In this document: one piece after another, positions 1-5,553 of the stretch
Numbering within the stretch: position 1 is the first letter of the stretch
Layout: each line of letters opens with the position of its first letter
Assembly (NCBI GenBank): GCA_900553255.1
Contig: USCI01000111.1
Location: 1 to 6,847 of the forward strand
Direction: 5' to 3'
DNA: 6,847 nucleotides
Source: an uncultured Oscillospiraceae bacterium
Lineage (GTDB): Bacteria > Bacillota > Clostridia > Oscillospirales > Acutalibacteraceae
Program-made: the position numbers and the translations under genes
The notes under the pieces: generated by a model
Told to the model about the DNA's origin: nothing
What the model saw: the letters and a program-made list of their open reading frames with translations, nothing else
The model's database searches: none

Positions 1-348
1 GTAGGTGGCCAGCTTGATATTGCGGGAGGGGCAGAAGGTGTTGACCGCCTTGATCAGCCCGATGGTGCCGATGGAGATCAGGTCCTCGATGCCCACGCCG
101 GAATTTTCGAATTTGCGCGCGATATACACCACCAGCCGCAGGTTGTGGGTGATGAGCACGTCGCGCGCGGCCGGGTCGCCGGCCTCCATGCGTTCAAAAA
201 CGGCGGCCTCCTCCTCGGCGGTAAGCGGGGAGGGCAGCGTGTCGGCGCCGTTGATGTAGTGCACCCCCTCGGCCTGCCGGCGCAGCAGGCGCTGCAGCAG
301 TATACGCCAGTGGGAGAAGAGGCGGCGCACCGAAAGCTTTCTGTTCAT
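1..348 (-). CDS. sigE: RNA polymerase sporulation sigma factor sigma-E (pro-sigma-E), N-terminal part, cut by window edge
   Basis: The first 116 codons are present; the rest lies beyond position 1. The product is the mother-cell-specific sigma factor made as an inactive precursor. Residues 1 to about 28 (starting MNRKLSVRRLF, basic and hydrophobic) match the membrane-associated pro-sequence that SpoIIGA removes. The mature part begins near HYINGADTLPSPL, equivalent to the YYIGG...LPPPL stretch of Bacillus subtilis sigma-E. Region 2 follows, with NLRLVVYIARKFENSG (about 69-84) and GIEDLISIGTIGLIKAV (86-102), near-identical to the family. The ATG at 346-348 overlaps the spoIIGA stop (ATGA), which implies translational coupling. 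A possible ribosome site (AAGGA) lies about 13 bases upstream. From B. subtilis, SpoIIGA made just upstream processes it in the forespore septum-facing membrane. Identity is very secure; only completeness downstream is unknown. Confidence 0.96.
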   Translation of the reverse strand, partial: MNRKLSVRRLFSHWRILLQRLLRRQAEGVHYINGADTLPSPLTAEEEAAVFERMEAGDPAARDVLITHNLRLVVYIARKFENSGVGIEDLISIGTIGLIKAVNTFCPSRNIKLATY

Positions 349-1367
349 TGCCTGTGACCATTCCTTTCGCAGAATCCGAAGGATGACTGCCGGGGCACAT
401 GCTCCGGTTTTGCGGCCCGGGAGGGGAGACCGCGGCGTGCGGCTGCGGGACGGCCGGCATCGGCCGCACCGGCAAGCTCGCTGCCGAGGATGGCGTCGTA
501 ATCGCCGCGGCCGAGGCGGTCGCAGACGGCTATGTAGGCACCGGATACGTCCGCACCGGCGCCGAGGAGACTGGTCAGGGTCAGCCGCTTCGGACAGAAC
601 GCGGGCAGCAGCCCGTCGCCGCCGACCGTGCGGTAGGGGACCAGCCGCACCGGCGGAAGCGGCGTACCGGCGTCATCTCCCGCGGCGGCCGTGCCGGCCA
701 TCGCCGGGACAGCACACCGCGTCAGCGCGGAGGACAGCGCCTGCGCCATTGCCGGCGACAGGGCAGGCAGCAGCGCGCTGCGCTGCACCACCGCCACCGG
801 CTTGCCGGAAAACGGTTCGCGCAGCCCGTTGCCGGAATCGTACAGCGCCCGCACGACGACGCTGCCGGCGTCCCCCTCAATGAGCAGGCGGTATTCGTGC
901 CCGGCCGGCGCGCTTTTGCGGGTGATGCGGTCCCAGACGCTCACCGCCGCGTAGCTGACCACCGTCAGCGCGGTGAGCATCAGCGGCGAGACGTTGTAAT
1001 ACACCACGCCGTTGACGACATAAAACCCCTCCGGCGCCGCGAAAAACCACAGCGCATAGGCGACCCCGCCGAAAACCGCGGACAGCAGCACGAACACCCC
1101 TGCCTGCTTGGCGAAGGCGGCGGGGCCGTGCCACGGGAAGGCGACCCGCACGATGAGCGCGGCGCTGCCGAGCTTGATCAGCCAGGTGAGCGGAGCGGGC
1201 AGCGGCGGCAGGAAAACCAGACACGCGCACGCGGCGCCGAGCAGGGCGCCGAGCACCCGCCGTCCGGTGCGGCCGGGAATCCGCAGGATGCGGGCGGCCG
1301 CGCTCAGCAGCAGGAAATCGATGAACAGGTTCAGCGCCAGCAATACGTCGAGATAGATCACCGGCAT
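345..1367 (-). CDS. spoIIGA: Sigma-E-processing aspartic peptidase SpoIIGA
   Basis: The 340-residue protein is the membrane protease that cleaves the pro-sequence of sigma-E after asymmetric division. The N-terminal half (residues about 4-144) has about five hydrophobic helices, starting MPVIYLDVLLALNLFIDFLLL, the usual SpoIIGA opening. The cytoplasmic protease half carries ALYDSGNGLREPFSGKPV at 174-191; Asp177 is the expected catalytic aspartate, equivalent to Asp183 in the DTGN motif of B. subtilis. The family-typical YDAILGSEL lies at 290-298. The ATG at 1367 was chosen because an AGGTGAG ribosome site precedes it by about six bases and the protein then starts exactly like the family; the frame stays open upstream to 1727, but that part has no family features. 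Oddity: about 42 residues rich in Ala, Arg and Pro follow the conserved region, making it longer than B. subtilis SpoIIGA (about 309). It forms an operon with sigE. Confidence 0.93.
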   Translation of the reverse strand: MPVIYLDVLLALNLFIDFLLLSAAARILRIPGRTGRRVLGALLGAACACLVFLPPLPAPLTWLIKLGSAALIVRVAFPWHGPAAFAKQAGVFVLLSAVFGGVAYALWFFAAPEGFYVVNGVVYYNVSPLMLTALTVVSYAAVSVWDRITRKSAPAGHEYRLLIEGDAGSVVVRALYDSGNGLREPFSGKPVAVVQRSALLPALSPAMAQALSSALTRCAVPAMAGTAAAGDDAGTPLPPVRLVPYRTVGGDGLLPAFCPKRLTLTSLLGAGADVSGAYIAVCDRLGRGDYDAILGSELAGAADAGRPAAARRGLPSRAAKPEHVPRQSSFGFCERNGHRQ

Positions 1368-1400
1368 TCGTCTCACCTCGCTTCGCAGGGGAATACCTTC

Positions 1401-1434
1401 ATTATAGGCGCGCAACCGGACGGAATCTGCCGAA
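1401..1434 (-). promoter_or_regulatory. Probable spoIIGA-sigE promoter with a Spo0A-box-like site
   Basis: On the minus strand a perfect TATAAT lies at 1406-1401, 33 bases before the spoIIGA start. At 17-18 bases upstream there is no -35 match. At 1428-1434 the plus strand reads TGCCGAA, one base from the 0A-box consensus TGTCGAA; it falls about 22 bases from the -10, where the B. subtilis spoIIG promoter has its displaced -35 and Spo0A site. A weaker 0A-like heptamer (CGCCGAA, minus strand) lies at 1457-1463. The -10 is seen directly; Spo0A control is inferred from the homologous promoter. Confidence 0.5.
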
Positions 1435-1517
1435 AGGTGGACCGGCACCCGGAAAATTCGGCGGCAAAAAAGCCACGCATCCGCCGGTTTTCGTCCTTTC
1501 CGGACGCACGTATCCTC

Positions 1518-1546
1518 TTGCATCCGTTGCGCCGGGATGGTATACT
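1518..1546 (+). promoter_or_regulatory. Sigma-A-type promoter of the zinc-ribbon gene
   Basis: TTGCAT (1518-1523), a 17-base spacer and TATACT (1541-1546) with an extended -10 TG at 1538-1539. The start of transcription would be near 1553, leaving a leader of about 33 bases that carries the AGGAGG ribosome site at 1573-1578. The promoter diverges from the spoIIGA promoter about 110 bases away. Confidence 0.7.
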
Positions 1547-1585
1547 GAAAACAGGGAAAAGCGGGGAGCATCAGGAGGATTGCGC

Positions 1586-2230
1586 ATGAAATGCAGCTAC
1601 TGCGGTACGGAATTTGAAGGGACTTTTTGTCCCTACTGCGGCGCGCCGGCCGCGGCGTCCCAGCCGGCGCCGGCACCGTCTGCGCCGCCGGTGCAGACAA
1701 CCCCGCCGCCTGAGCCGGAGCCGGCACAGCCGCCGGTTCCGCCGCAGAGGCAAAAGCCTGCCGGCTGTGCCCGGTTTGTTGCGGTTATTGGGATTGCGGC
1801 GGTCATCCTTTTGGTGTTCTTCATGGTTGTGAGCCGGTTCGGGAGTTTCCCCGGCAGCGATGGGGAAACCGGCACCGCCTCCAGTGAGGCCGGCCGGCGG
1901 CCTGTCGTAACCGAATCCACGCCGGAAAGCGAGACCAACCGCCGCCCGATTATCACCGAAAGCGAGCCGGAGGACAGTCAGCCGGAAGAGAGCACGCCGG
2001 CAGCAGCCCCGATCACCCGGGAGCAATACGACCGGCTGGAGATGGGGATGAGCTACGAGCAGGTGCGGGAAATTTTTGGATGCGAGCCGAGTTCGACGTC
2101 GGAGCTGGGGGAAAAGGGGACGTCGGGCCATATACTGATGTGTACCTGGCAGGATGCCGGCGGCGTAATCGTGTCGCTGACGTTTATGCAGGATGCGCTG
2201 TGGTATAAGTCGCAGGTGGGACTGGAATAA
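1586..2230 (+). CDS. Zinc-ribbon, single-pass membrane protein with C-terminal DUF3862/SmpA-like domain
   Basis: The 214-residue protein starts with a zinc ribbon: Cys3, Cys6, Cys15 and Cys18 in CSYC...CPYCG. A Pro/Ala-rich linker (20-58) follows, then one transmembrane helix (about 64-82, VAVIGIAAVILLVFFMVV), an acidic Ser/Thr/Pro stalk (90-140) and a C-terminal domain (143-214). That domain, with ITREQYDRLEMGMSYEQV, a later CTWQD and a final VSLTF...KSQVGLE, has the pattern of DUF3862/SmpA-OmlA-like (BLIP-fold) domains. The stalk holds a 15-residue imperfect repeat, RRPVVTES (104-111) and RRPIITES (119-126). Predicted topology is zinc ribbon inside, BLIP-like domain outside. ATG 1586 is preferred over a TTG at 1580 because AGGAGG lies seven bases upstream of it. 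The exact function is unknown; such proteins are common in Clostridia and are usually annotated hypothetical. No link to either neighbouring operon is visible. Confidence 0.85.
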   Translation: MKCSYCGTEFEGTFCPYCGAPAAASQPAPAPSAPPVQTTPPPEPEPAQPPVPPQRQKPAGCARFVAVIGIAAVILLVFFMVVSRFGSFPGSDGETGTASSEAGRRPVVTESTPESETNRRPIITESEPEDSQPEESTPAAAPITREQYDRLEMGMSYEQVREIFGCEPSSTSELGEKGTSGHILMCTWQDAGGVIVSLTFMQDALWYKSQVGLE

Positions 2231-2233
2231 GGA

Positions 2234-2263
2234 GACGGCCGGGCGGAAGTTTTCCGCCCGGCC
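2234..2263. repeat. Left copy of flanking palindrome (hairpin), possible terminator of the zinc-ribbon gene
   Basis: After GAC, GGCCGGGCGGAA (2237-2248) pairs with TTCCGCCCGGCC (2252-2263): a 12-bp stem with a three-base loop, six bases after the stop codon. No T-run follows (the next bases are TCAGACTG), so it is a poor intrinsic terminator by itself. It is nearly identical to the hairpin at 2533-2561, which does have a T-run. Confidence 0.75.
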
Positions 2264-2535
2264 TCAGACTGTCAAAAAGTCGTTTCGCAAAAAATAGTGC
2301 ACAAAACGTTTTGGGCCGCCTTTTTCGAAAAGGCGGCGGGGTGGAGGGGCGGCGCCCCTCCTCGCCTTCCGCAGAAGGCGAAAGGCCCGACAGTTCAAAG
2401 GATCAGGAAGGGAGACGCAACAGCCCGGTGGGCTGTTGCGTCGTGGGAAACCCTATCAAGGGGTTTCCCGATGCGGCGTCTCACGCCGCATTTGTGTATC
2501 TTGCCATCTGCCAACCAGTTTTTCGACACGCTGAC
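2264..2535. repeat. MITE-like structured intergenic element with imperfect terminal inverted repeats
   Basis: The left end reads TCAGACTGTCAAAAAGTCG; the reverse complement of the right end (2518-2535) reads TCAGCGTGTCGAAAAACT, so the ends are an imperfect inverted repeat. Inside are six hairpins: 2315-2337 (GCCGCCTTTT/AAAAGGCGGC), 2343-2361 (GGAGGGGC/GCCCCTCC), 2363-2380 (CGCCTTC/GAAGGCG), 2414-2442 (13-bp stem, GACGCAACAGCCC), 2445-2469 (GGGAAACCC/GGGTTTCCC) and 2471-2491 (ATGCGGCGT/ACGCCGCAT). The last three almost abut. ACTGTC (2268-2273) can also pair with GACAGT (2389-2394), closing the first three hairpins. No convincing gene is present on either strand. It may be a repetitive mobile element or a structured RNA; the sequence alone does not decide. 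Confidence 0.6.
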
Positions 2536-2566
2536 GGCCGGGCGGAGTTTTCCGCCCGGCCTTTTT
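2533..2566 (+). terminator. Intrinsic terminator; right copy of the flanking palindrome
   Basis: GGCCGGGCGGA (2536-2546) pairs with TCCGCCCGGCC (2551-2561) in an 11-bp GC-rich stem with a GTTT loop, followed directly by TTTTT (2562-2566). It would end transcription arriving from the zinc-ribbon gene and insulate vanR. The sequence repeats that at 2234-2263 with one base deleted. Confidence 0.8.
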
Positions 2567-2641
2567 GCGGCCGGGCGCGCCGCTGGTTTCGCGGCGGTTT
2601 GGCTTGCGTGGCAGCCCCCTGGCCGGCCGGCGCCCCTTTTT
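2567..2641 (+). other. GC-rich spacer with a second weak hairpin plus T-run
   Basis: GGGCGC (2573-2578) can pair with GCGCCC (2630-2635), and TTTTT follows at 2637-2641. The inner part, including the palindrome GGCCGGCC (2621-2628), can also fold. This may be a back-up terminator. No gene is seen. Confidence 0.3.
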
Positions 2642-2647
2642 CCAAAA

Positions 2648-2711
2648 TTCATAAAAAAGTCTTAAATTTCCCCTGCGGACATTGCGCCGCGCCGGCCGGG
2701 TGGGGTATAGT
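2648..2711 (+). promoter_or_regulatory. vanRS promoter with 11-base-period direct repeat
   Basis: TTGCGC (2682-2687), an 18-base spacer and TATAGT (2706-2711) form a plausible sigma-A promoter, with transcription from near 2718. Upstream, in an abrupt A/T-rich patch, TCATAAA (2649-2655) and TCTTAAA (2660-2666) repeat with an 11-base period, the spacing used by OmpR/PhoB-family regulators. Autoregulation by VanR is an inference; these repeats do not resemble those upstream of vanW. Confidence 0.5.
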
Positions 2712-2746
2712 AAAGGGGAGGAATCGGTGTATAGGGGGCATGCGGC

Positions 2747-3448
2747 ATGCATGAAAAAATACTGGTGGTGGACGACGAGCGGGAAATTGCCGACCTGCTG
2801 GAGGTCTGCCTGAAGAACGAGGGCTTCGAGGTATGCAAATTTTACGACGGCGCCGAAGCGCTCGCGTGCGTGGAGAAGGGCGGGCTGGACATGGCGATTC
2901 TGGACGTGATGCTGCCGGGGATCGACGGGTTCCGCATCTGCCAGAAGATCCGGGAAAAATACTTTTACCCGGTAATCATGCTCACCGCCAAGGTGGAGGA
3001 CATGGATAAGATCATGGGGCTGACCCTCGGCGCGGACGATTACATCACCAAGCCGTTCAACCCGCTGGAGGTGGTCGCGCGGGTAAAAACCCAGCTGCGG
3101 CGGTACACCACCTATAACCGCGGGGAGGCGCCGGACGGGCCGGCGGCGGAATACGACGTACGGGGGCTGATTATCAATAAGGACAGCCATAAATGCACGC
3201 TGTACGGCAAGCCGGTGAGCCTGACGCCGATGGAATTTTCGATTTTGTGGTATCTGTGCGAGAACAAGGGGCGGGTGGTGTCCTCCGAGGAGCTGTTTGA
3301 GGCGGTCTGGGGGGAGAAATACCTGGAGAGCAGCAACAATACCGTGATGGCGCATATCGGGCGGCTGCGGGAGAAGCTGCACGAGCCGGCGCGCCGGCCG
3401 AAGTTCATCAAGACGGTGTGGGGAGTGGGATATCAGATTGAAGACTAA
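2747..3448 (+). CDS. vanR: VanR-type response regulator (OmpR/PhoB family)
   Basis: The 233-residue DNA-binding regulator is phosphorylated by the adjacent VanS. The receiver domain (about 1-120) has the acidic pair Asp9/Asp10 in ILVVDDE, the phosphoacceptor Asp53 in ILDVMLPG, Thr80 and Lys102 in YITKPF. The winged-helix domain (about 136-233) ends TVWGVGYQIED. Stretches such as GLTLGADDYITKPF, SLTPMEFSILWYLCENKG, SSNNTV and FIKTVWGVGY match enterococcal VanR closely, more than a generic PhoB protein would. ATG 2747 is preceded by AGGGGG (2733-2738) eight bases away; an ATG at 2740 is out of frame and stops at once. The 3' end overlaps vanS. In known systems phospho-VanR activates its own promoter and that of the ligase operon. 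Calling it VanR rests on recalled family similarity; VanR-like regulators without a resistance role also exist. Confidence 0.9.
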   Translation: MHEKILVVDDEREIADLLEVCLKNEGFEVCKFYDGAEALACVEKGGLDMAILDVMLPGIDGFRICQKIREKYFYPVIMLTAKVEDMDKIMGLTLGADDYITKPFNPLEVVARVKTQLRRYTTYNRGEAPDGPAAEYDVRGLIINKDSHKCTLYGKPVSLTPMEFSILWYLCENKGRVVSSEELFEAVWGEKYLESSNNTVMAHIGRLREKLHEPARRPKFIKTVWGVGYQIED

Positions 3449-4535
3449 AAAGCTGAGCCGGCAGGCGCGCAGCCTGGCCGGGCGTCTGCTGCTGCGGATG
3501 ATCGGCGCCGCGACGCTGTATACGTTTGCGGGCGTGGCAGCGTATCTGGTGGCGTGGACGTTCTTTGACCAGTTCACCTGGCAGGGGGACGAGCTGCTGT
3601 ACCGCATCGGCAAATGGATTGAGCTGCGCACCTTGCTGTTTGCGTTTTTATATATCATCATCGGATACGCGGCGATTTTCGCCTATTTCTGGCGCAAGCC
3701 GTTCCTCTATCTCAGCGAGCTGGCCGAGGCGACCGAGAGCGCCTACCGGATGGAGGAGGGGATGATCGAGCTGCCCGGCCCGCTGCAGGAATACGAGGTG
3801 GAGATCAACGCGCTCAAGGTGAAGATGCAGGACAGCGAGCGGGCGGCGCGCGCGGCCGAGCAGCGCAAGAACGACCTGGTGGTGTATCTGGCGCACGACC
3901 TGAAGACGCCGCTGACCTCGGTGATCGGGTATCTGACCCTGCTGCGGGACGAGGGGGAGATTTCGCCTGAGCTGCGGGAAAAATACCTGTCGATTGCGCT
4001 CGCGAAGGCGGAGCGGCTGGAGGACCTCATCAACGAGTTCTTTGAAATCACCCGCTTCAACCTCACATCGCTGACGCTGGAGATCAGCCGGGTGAACCTG
4101 ACCCGCATGCTCGAGCAGATCATCTTCGAGTTTCAGCCGATGTTTGCGGAAAAGCACCTAACCTGCACGCTGTACGCGCGCCCGGACGTCCAGATCAAAT
4201 GCGACGTGGACAAAATGCAGCGGGTATTCGATAACCTGCTGCGCAATGCGGTCAATTACAGCTTCCCGTTCACCGAAATCGAGGTGCGGGTGTCGCGGCT
4301 GGAGAAGGGGATGTCGGTCGAGGTGGTCAACCACGGCAACACCATCCCGCCGGAGAAGCTCGAGCGGATTTTTGAGCAGTTTTACCGGCTGGATACCGCC
4401 CGTACGAGCCGCAGCGGCGGCGCCGGCCTGGGGCTGGCGATCGCGAAGGAGATTGTGAACCTGCACGGCGGCACCATCACCGCCGCGAGCGAAAACGAGA
4501 TCATTTCCTTCACCATCACGCTGCCGTACCGTTAA
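3438..4535 (+). CDS. vanS: VanS-type sensor histidine kinase
   Basis: The 365-residue inner-membrane kinase has two transmembrane helices (about 19-42 and 66-85) separated by a short outside loop of roughly 24 residues, so any sensing would be through the membrane or a very small exposed surface. A linker with a coiled-coil look (about 115-145) leads to the dimerisation/phosphoacceptor motif AEQRKNDLVVYLAHDLKTPL, with His153. The ATP-binding domain shows the N box DNLLRNAVNYS (Asn270), a degenerate G1 box (VNHGNT instead of DxGxG, as in VanS), the F box IFEQFYRLD (311-319) and the G2 box GGAGLGLAI (327-335). RKNDLVVYLAHDLKTPLTS and EFFEITRFNL closely follow enterococcal VanS. The start is TTG at 3438, overlapping the vanR end by 11 bases, with GGGA seven bases upstream; no better start gives the N-terminal helix. 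Co-transcribed with vanR. Confidence 0.9.
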   Translation: MKTKKLSRQARSLAGRLLLRMIGAATLYTFAGVAAYLVAWTFFDQFTWQGDELLYRIGKWIELRTLLFAFLYIIIGYAAIFAYFWRKPFLYLSELAEATESAYRMEEGMIELPGPLQEYEVEINALKVKMQDSERAARAAEQRKNDLVVYLAHDLKTPLTSVIGYLTLLRDEGEISPELREKYLSIALAKAERLEDLINEFFEITRFNLTSLTLEISRVNLTRMLEQIIFEFQPMFAEKHLTCTLYARPDVQIKCDVDKMQRVFDNLLRNAVNYSFPFTEIEVRVSRLEKGMSVEVVNHGNTIPPEKLERIFEQFYRLDTARTSRSGGAGLGLAIAKEIVNLHGGTITAASENEIISFTITLPYR

Positions 4536-4572
4536 GCCGGCCGCACCCGGCCCGCGGGGGAGCGTCAGAAAA

Positions 4573-4605
4573 TCGTAAGAAGTGCATCGGAAAAAAGCAG
4601 GAAAT
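4573..4605 (+). promoter_or_regulatory. Candidate VanR operator: three tandem 11-base repeats upstream of vanW
   Basis: TCGTAAGAAGT (4573-4583), GCATCGGAAAA (4584-4594) and AAGCAGGAAAT (4595-4605) sit head to tail, each with a purine-rich GGAAA-like second half at an exact 11-base period. The first and third resemble the 12-base VanR site of the enterococcal vanR/vanH promoters, recalled as about TCGTA-GAAATT. A -10-like TAGAAT follows at 4645-4650, and GATAAA at 4621-4626 is an alternative; neither has a good -35, as expected for an activated promoter. Function is inferred. Confidence 0.45.
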
Positions 4606-4628
4606 TGTTGAACTCCTGCGGATAAACG

Positions 4629-4679
4629 GCGTCTGTGTTTCGGGTAGAATGAAACTGCCCGGAGCGCAGACGCTTTTTT
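4629..4679 (+). terminator. Terminator-like hairpin between vanS and vanW (terminator or leader attenuator)
   Basis: GCGTCTGTG (4629-4637) pairs with CGCAGACGC (4665-4673) with one G-T wobble. An inner CGGG (4641-4644) pairs with CCCG (4658-4661), and TTTTTT follows at 4674-4679. This has the form of an intrinsic terminator. The -10-like TAGAAT lies in its loop. If vanW transcription starts upstream (near 4633), the hairpin would attenuate vanW-vanG; if it starts near 4657, the hairpin only ends vanRS. GCGCAG (4664-4669) can also pair with CTGCGC (4681-4686). Confidence 0.6.
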
Positions 4680-4719
4680 GCTGCGCGCCGACGGCCAAAC
4701 CGGAAAGGAAGGATACCCC

Positions 4720-5553
4720 GTGGCGAGAAAACGACTGACCCAGCGCTTCCCCTTTCTGCTGCCGCTGCGCCGCTGGCAGCGCAGGGTGTGCTTTTACCTG
4801 AAAATGCGGCTGGACAAAAACCGGTACGCGGCGGGTTTTGTCCAGCCGCTGCCGTTTGAGGCGTACCGCTGCGCGACGCCGATGATCAACCCGAACAGCG
4901 GTTTTGCCATCGAGTACCAGTACAATAAGGCGCATAACCTGCGGCTGGCGGCGGCCGCGCTCGACCGGCTGGTGATCCGCCCGGGCGAGACGTTTTCGTT
5001 CTGCCTGGCGACCCGCCGCGCCGACCGGAAAACGCCGTATAAGGACGGGCTGAACCTGGTGGACGGCAAAATTGTCGGCAGCTACGGCGGCGGGCTGTGC
5101 CACATGAGCAACCTGCTGTACTGGCTGTTCCTGCATTCGCCGCTGACGGTGGTCGAGCGGCACGGCCACGCGGTGGAATCGTTCCCGCCGGCCGAGGACG
5201 ACCGGCCCGCCGGCGTGGATGCGACGGTCAGCGAGGGCTGGCTCGACCTGAAGGTGCGCAACGATACGGCGGCCGCCTGGCAGCTGCGGATCACCTTTGA
5301 CGGGGACGTGATGACCGGCGCACTGCGCACCGATCAGCCGGTTGCTTTCGCCTATACGGTGGAAAACGGCTTTGTGCGCTATGACCGGCGGGACGGCCGG
5401 GTGTTCCAGACCGCGTCGGTGCGCCGCCGCTGCACCGCGCTCGCGGATGGGCGGACGGCCGAGGAAACGCTGTACGAAAACGTGTGTGAAATCGGCTACC
5501 CCCTCCCGGAGGAGGCCGGGGCGGCCGGCGAGGAAAGGATGTTGGAGGAATGA
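4720..5553 (+). CDS. vanW: VanW family glycopeptide-resistance accessory protein
   Basis: The 277-residue protein matches VanW of vanB/vanG clusters over its whole length (those are about 275 residues). It opens MARKRLTQRFPFLLPLR, and has LVIRPGETFSF (84-94), DADRKTPYKDGL-like text at 101-111, GGGLCHMSNLLYWLFLHSPL (123-142), VVERHGHAVESFP, and VDATVSEGWLDLKVRND (166-182). The biochemical role of VanW is not known; the VanW domain also occurs in many Firmicute surface proteins. No signal peptide or clear membrane helix is seen. The family usually has Gln after the Cys of GGGxC; here it is His128. The GTG at 4720 was chosen because AGGA precedes it by six bases and the protein then begins like VanW; the frame is open back to 4678 without family features. 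It overlaps vanG by four bases (ATGA), so the two are translated together. Confidence 0.92.
   Translation: MARKRLTQRFPFLLPLRRWQRRVCFYLKMRLDKNRYAAGFVQPLPFEAYRCATPMINPNSGFAIEYQYNKAHNLRLAAAALDRLVIRPGETFSFCLATRRADRKTPYKDGLNLVDGKIVGSYGGGLCHMSNLLYWLFLHSPLTVVERHGHAVESFPPAEDDRPAGVDATVSEGWLDLKVRNDTAAAWQLRITFDGDVMTGALRTDQPVAFAYTVENGFVRYDRRDGRVFQTASVRRRCTALADGRTAEETLYENVCEIGYPLPEEAGAAGEERMLEE

Noticed and set aside
399..1589. Long open plus-strand frame opposite spoIIGA
   Set aside because: It is the antisense shadow of spoIIGA: the translation is Arg/Gly/Gln-rich with no domain, while the minus strand encodes recognisable SpoIIGA.
1368..1727. 120-residue N-terminal extension of SpoIIGA
   Set aside because: It crosses the promoter, overlaps the divergent gene, has no family features, and the ATG at 1367 has a good ribosome site.
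2264..2394. tRNA or cloverleaf RNA gene
   Set aside because: Three hairpins inside a closing helix give a cloverleaf-like drawing, but there is no T-loop, anticodon arm or acceptor end of tRNA form.
2414..2491. CRISPR-like or tandem repeat array
   Set aside because: The hairpins differ in sequence from one another; there is no repeated unit with spacers.
2297..2754. Plus-strand open frames in the zinc-ribbon/vanR gap
   Set aside because: They run through perfect hairpins and a terminator, lack ribosome sites, and their sequence is what palindromic GC-rich DNA gives in any frame.
2456..3661. 401-residue minus-strand open frame
   Set aside because: Antisense to vanR and to the repeat; no domain, skewed composition.
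4516..5169. Minus-strand open frame opposite the vanW leader and 5' half
   Set aside because: Antisense shadow of vanW, which is firmly identified on the plus strand.
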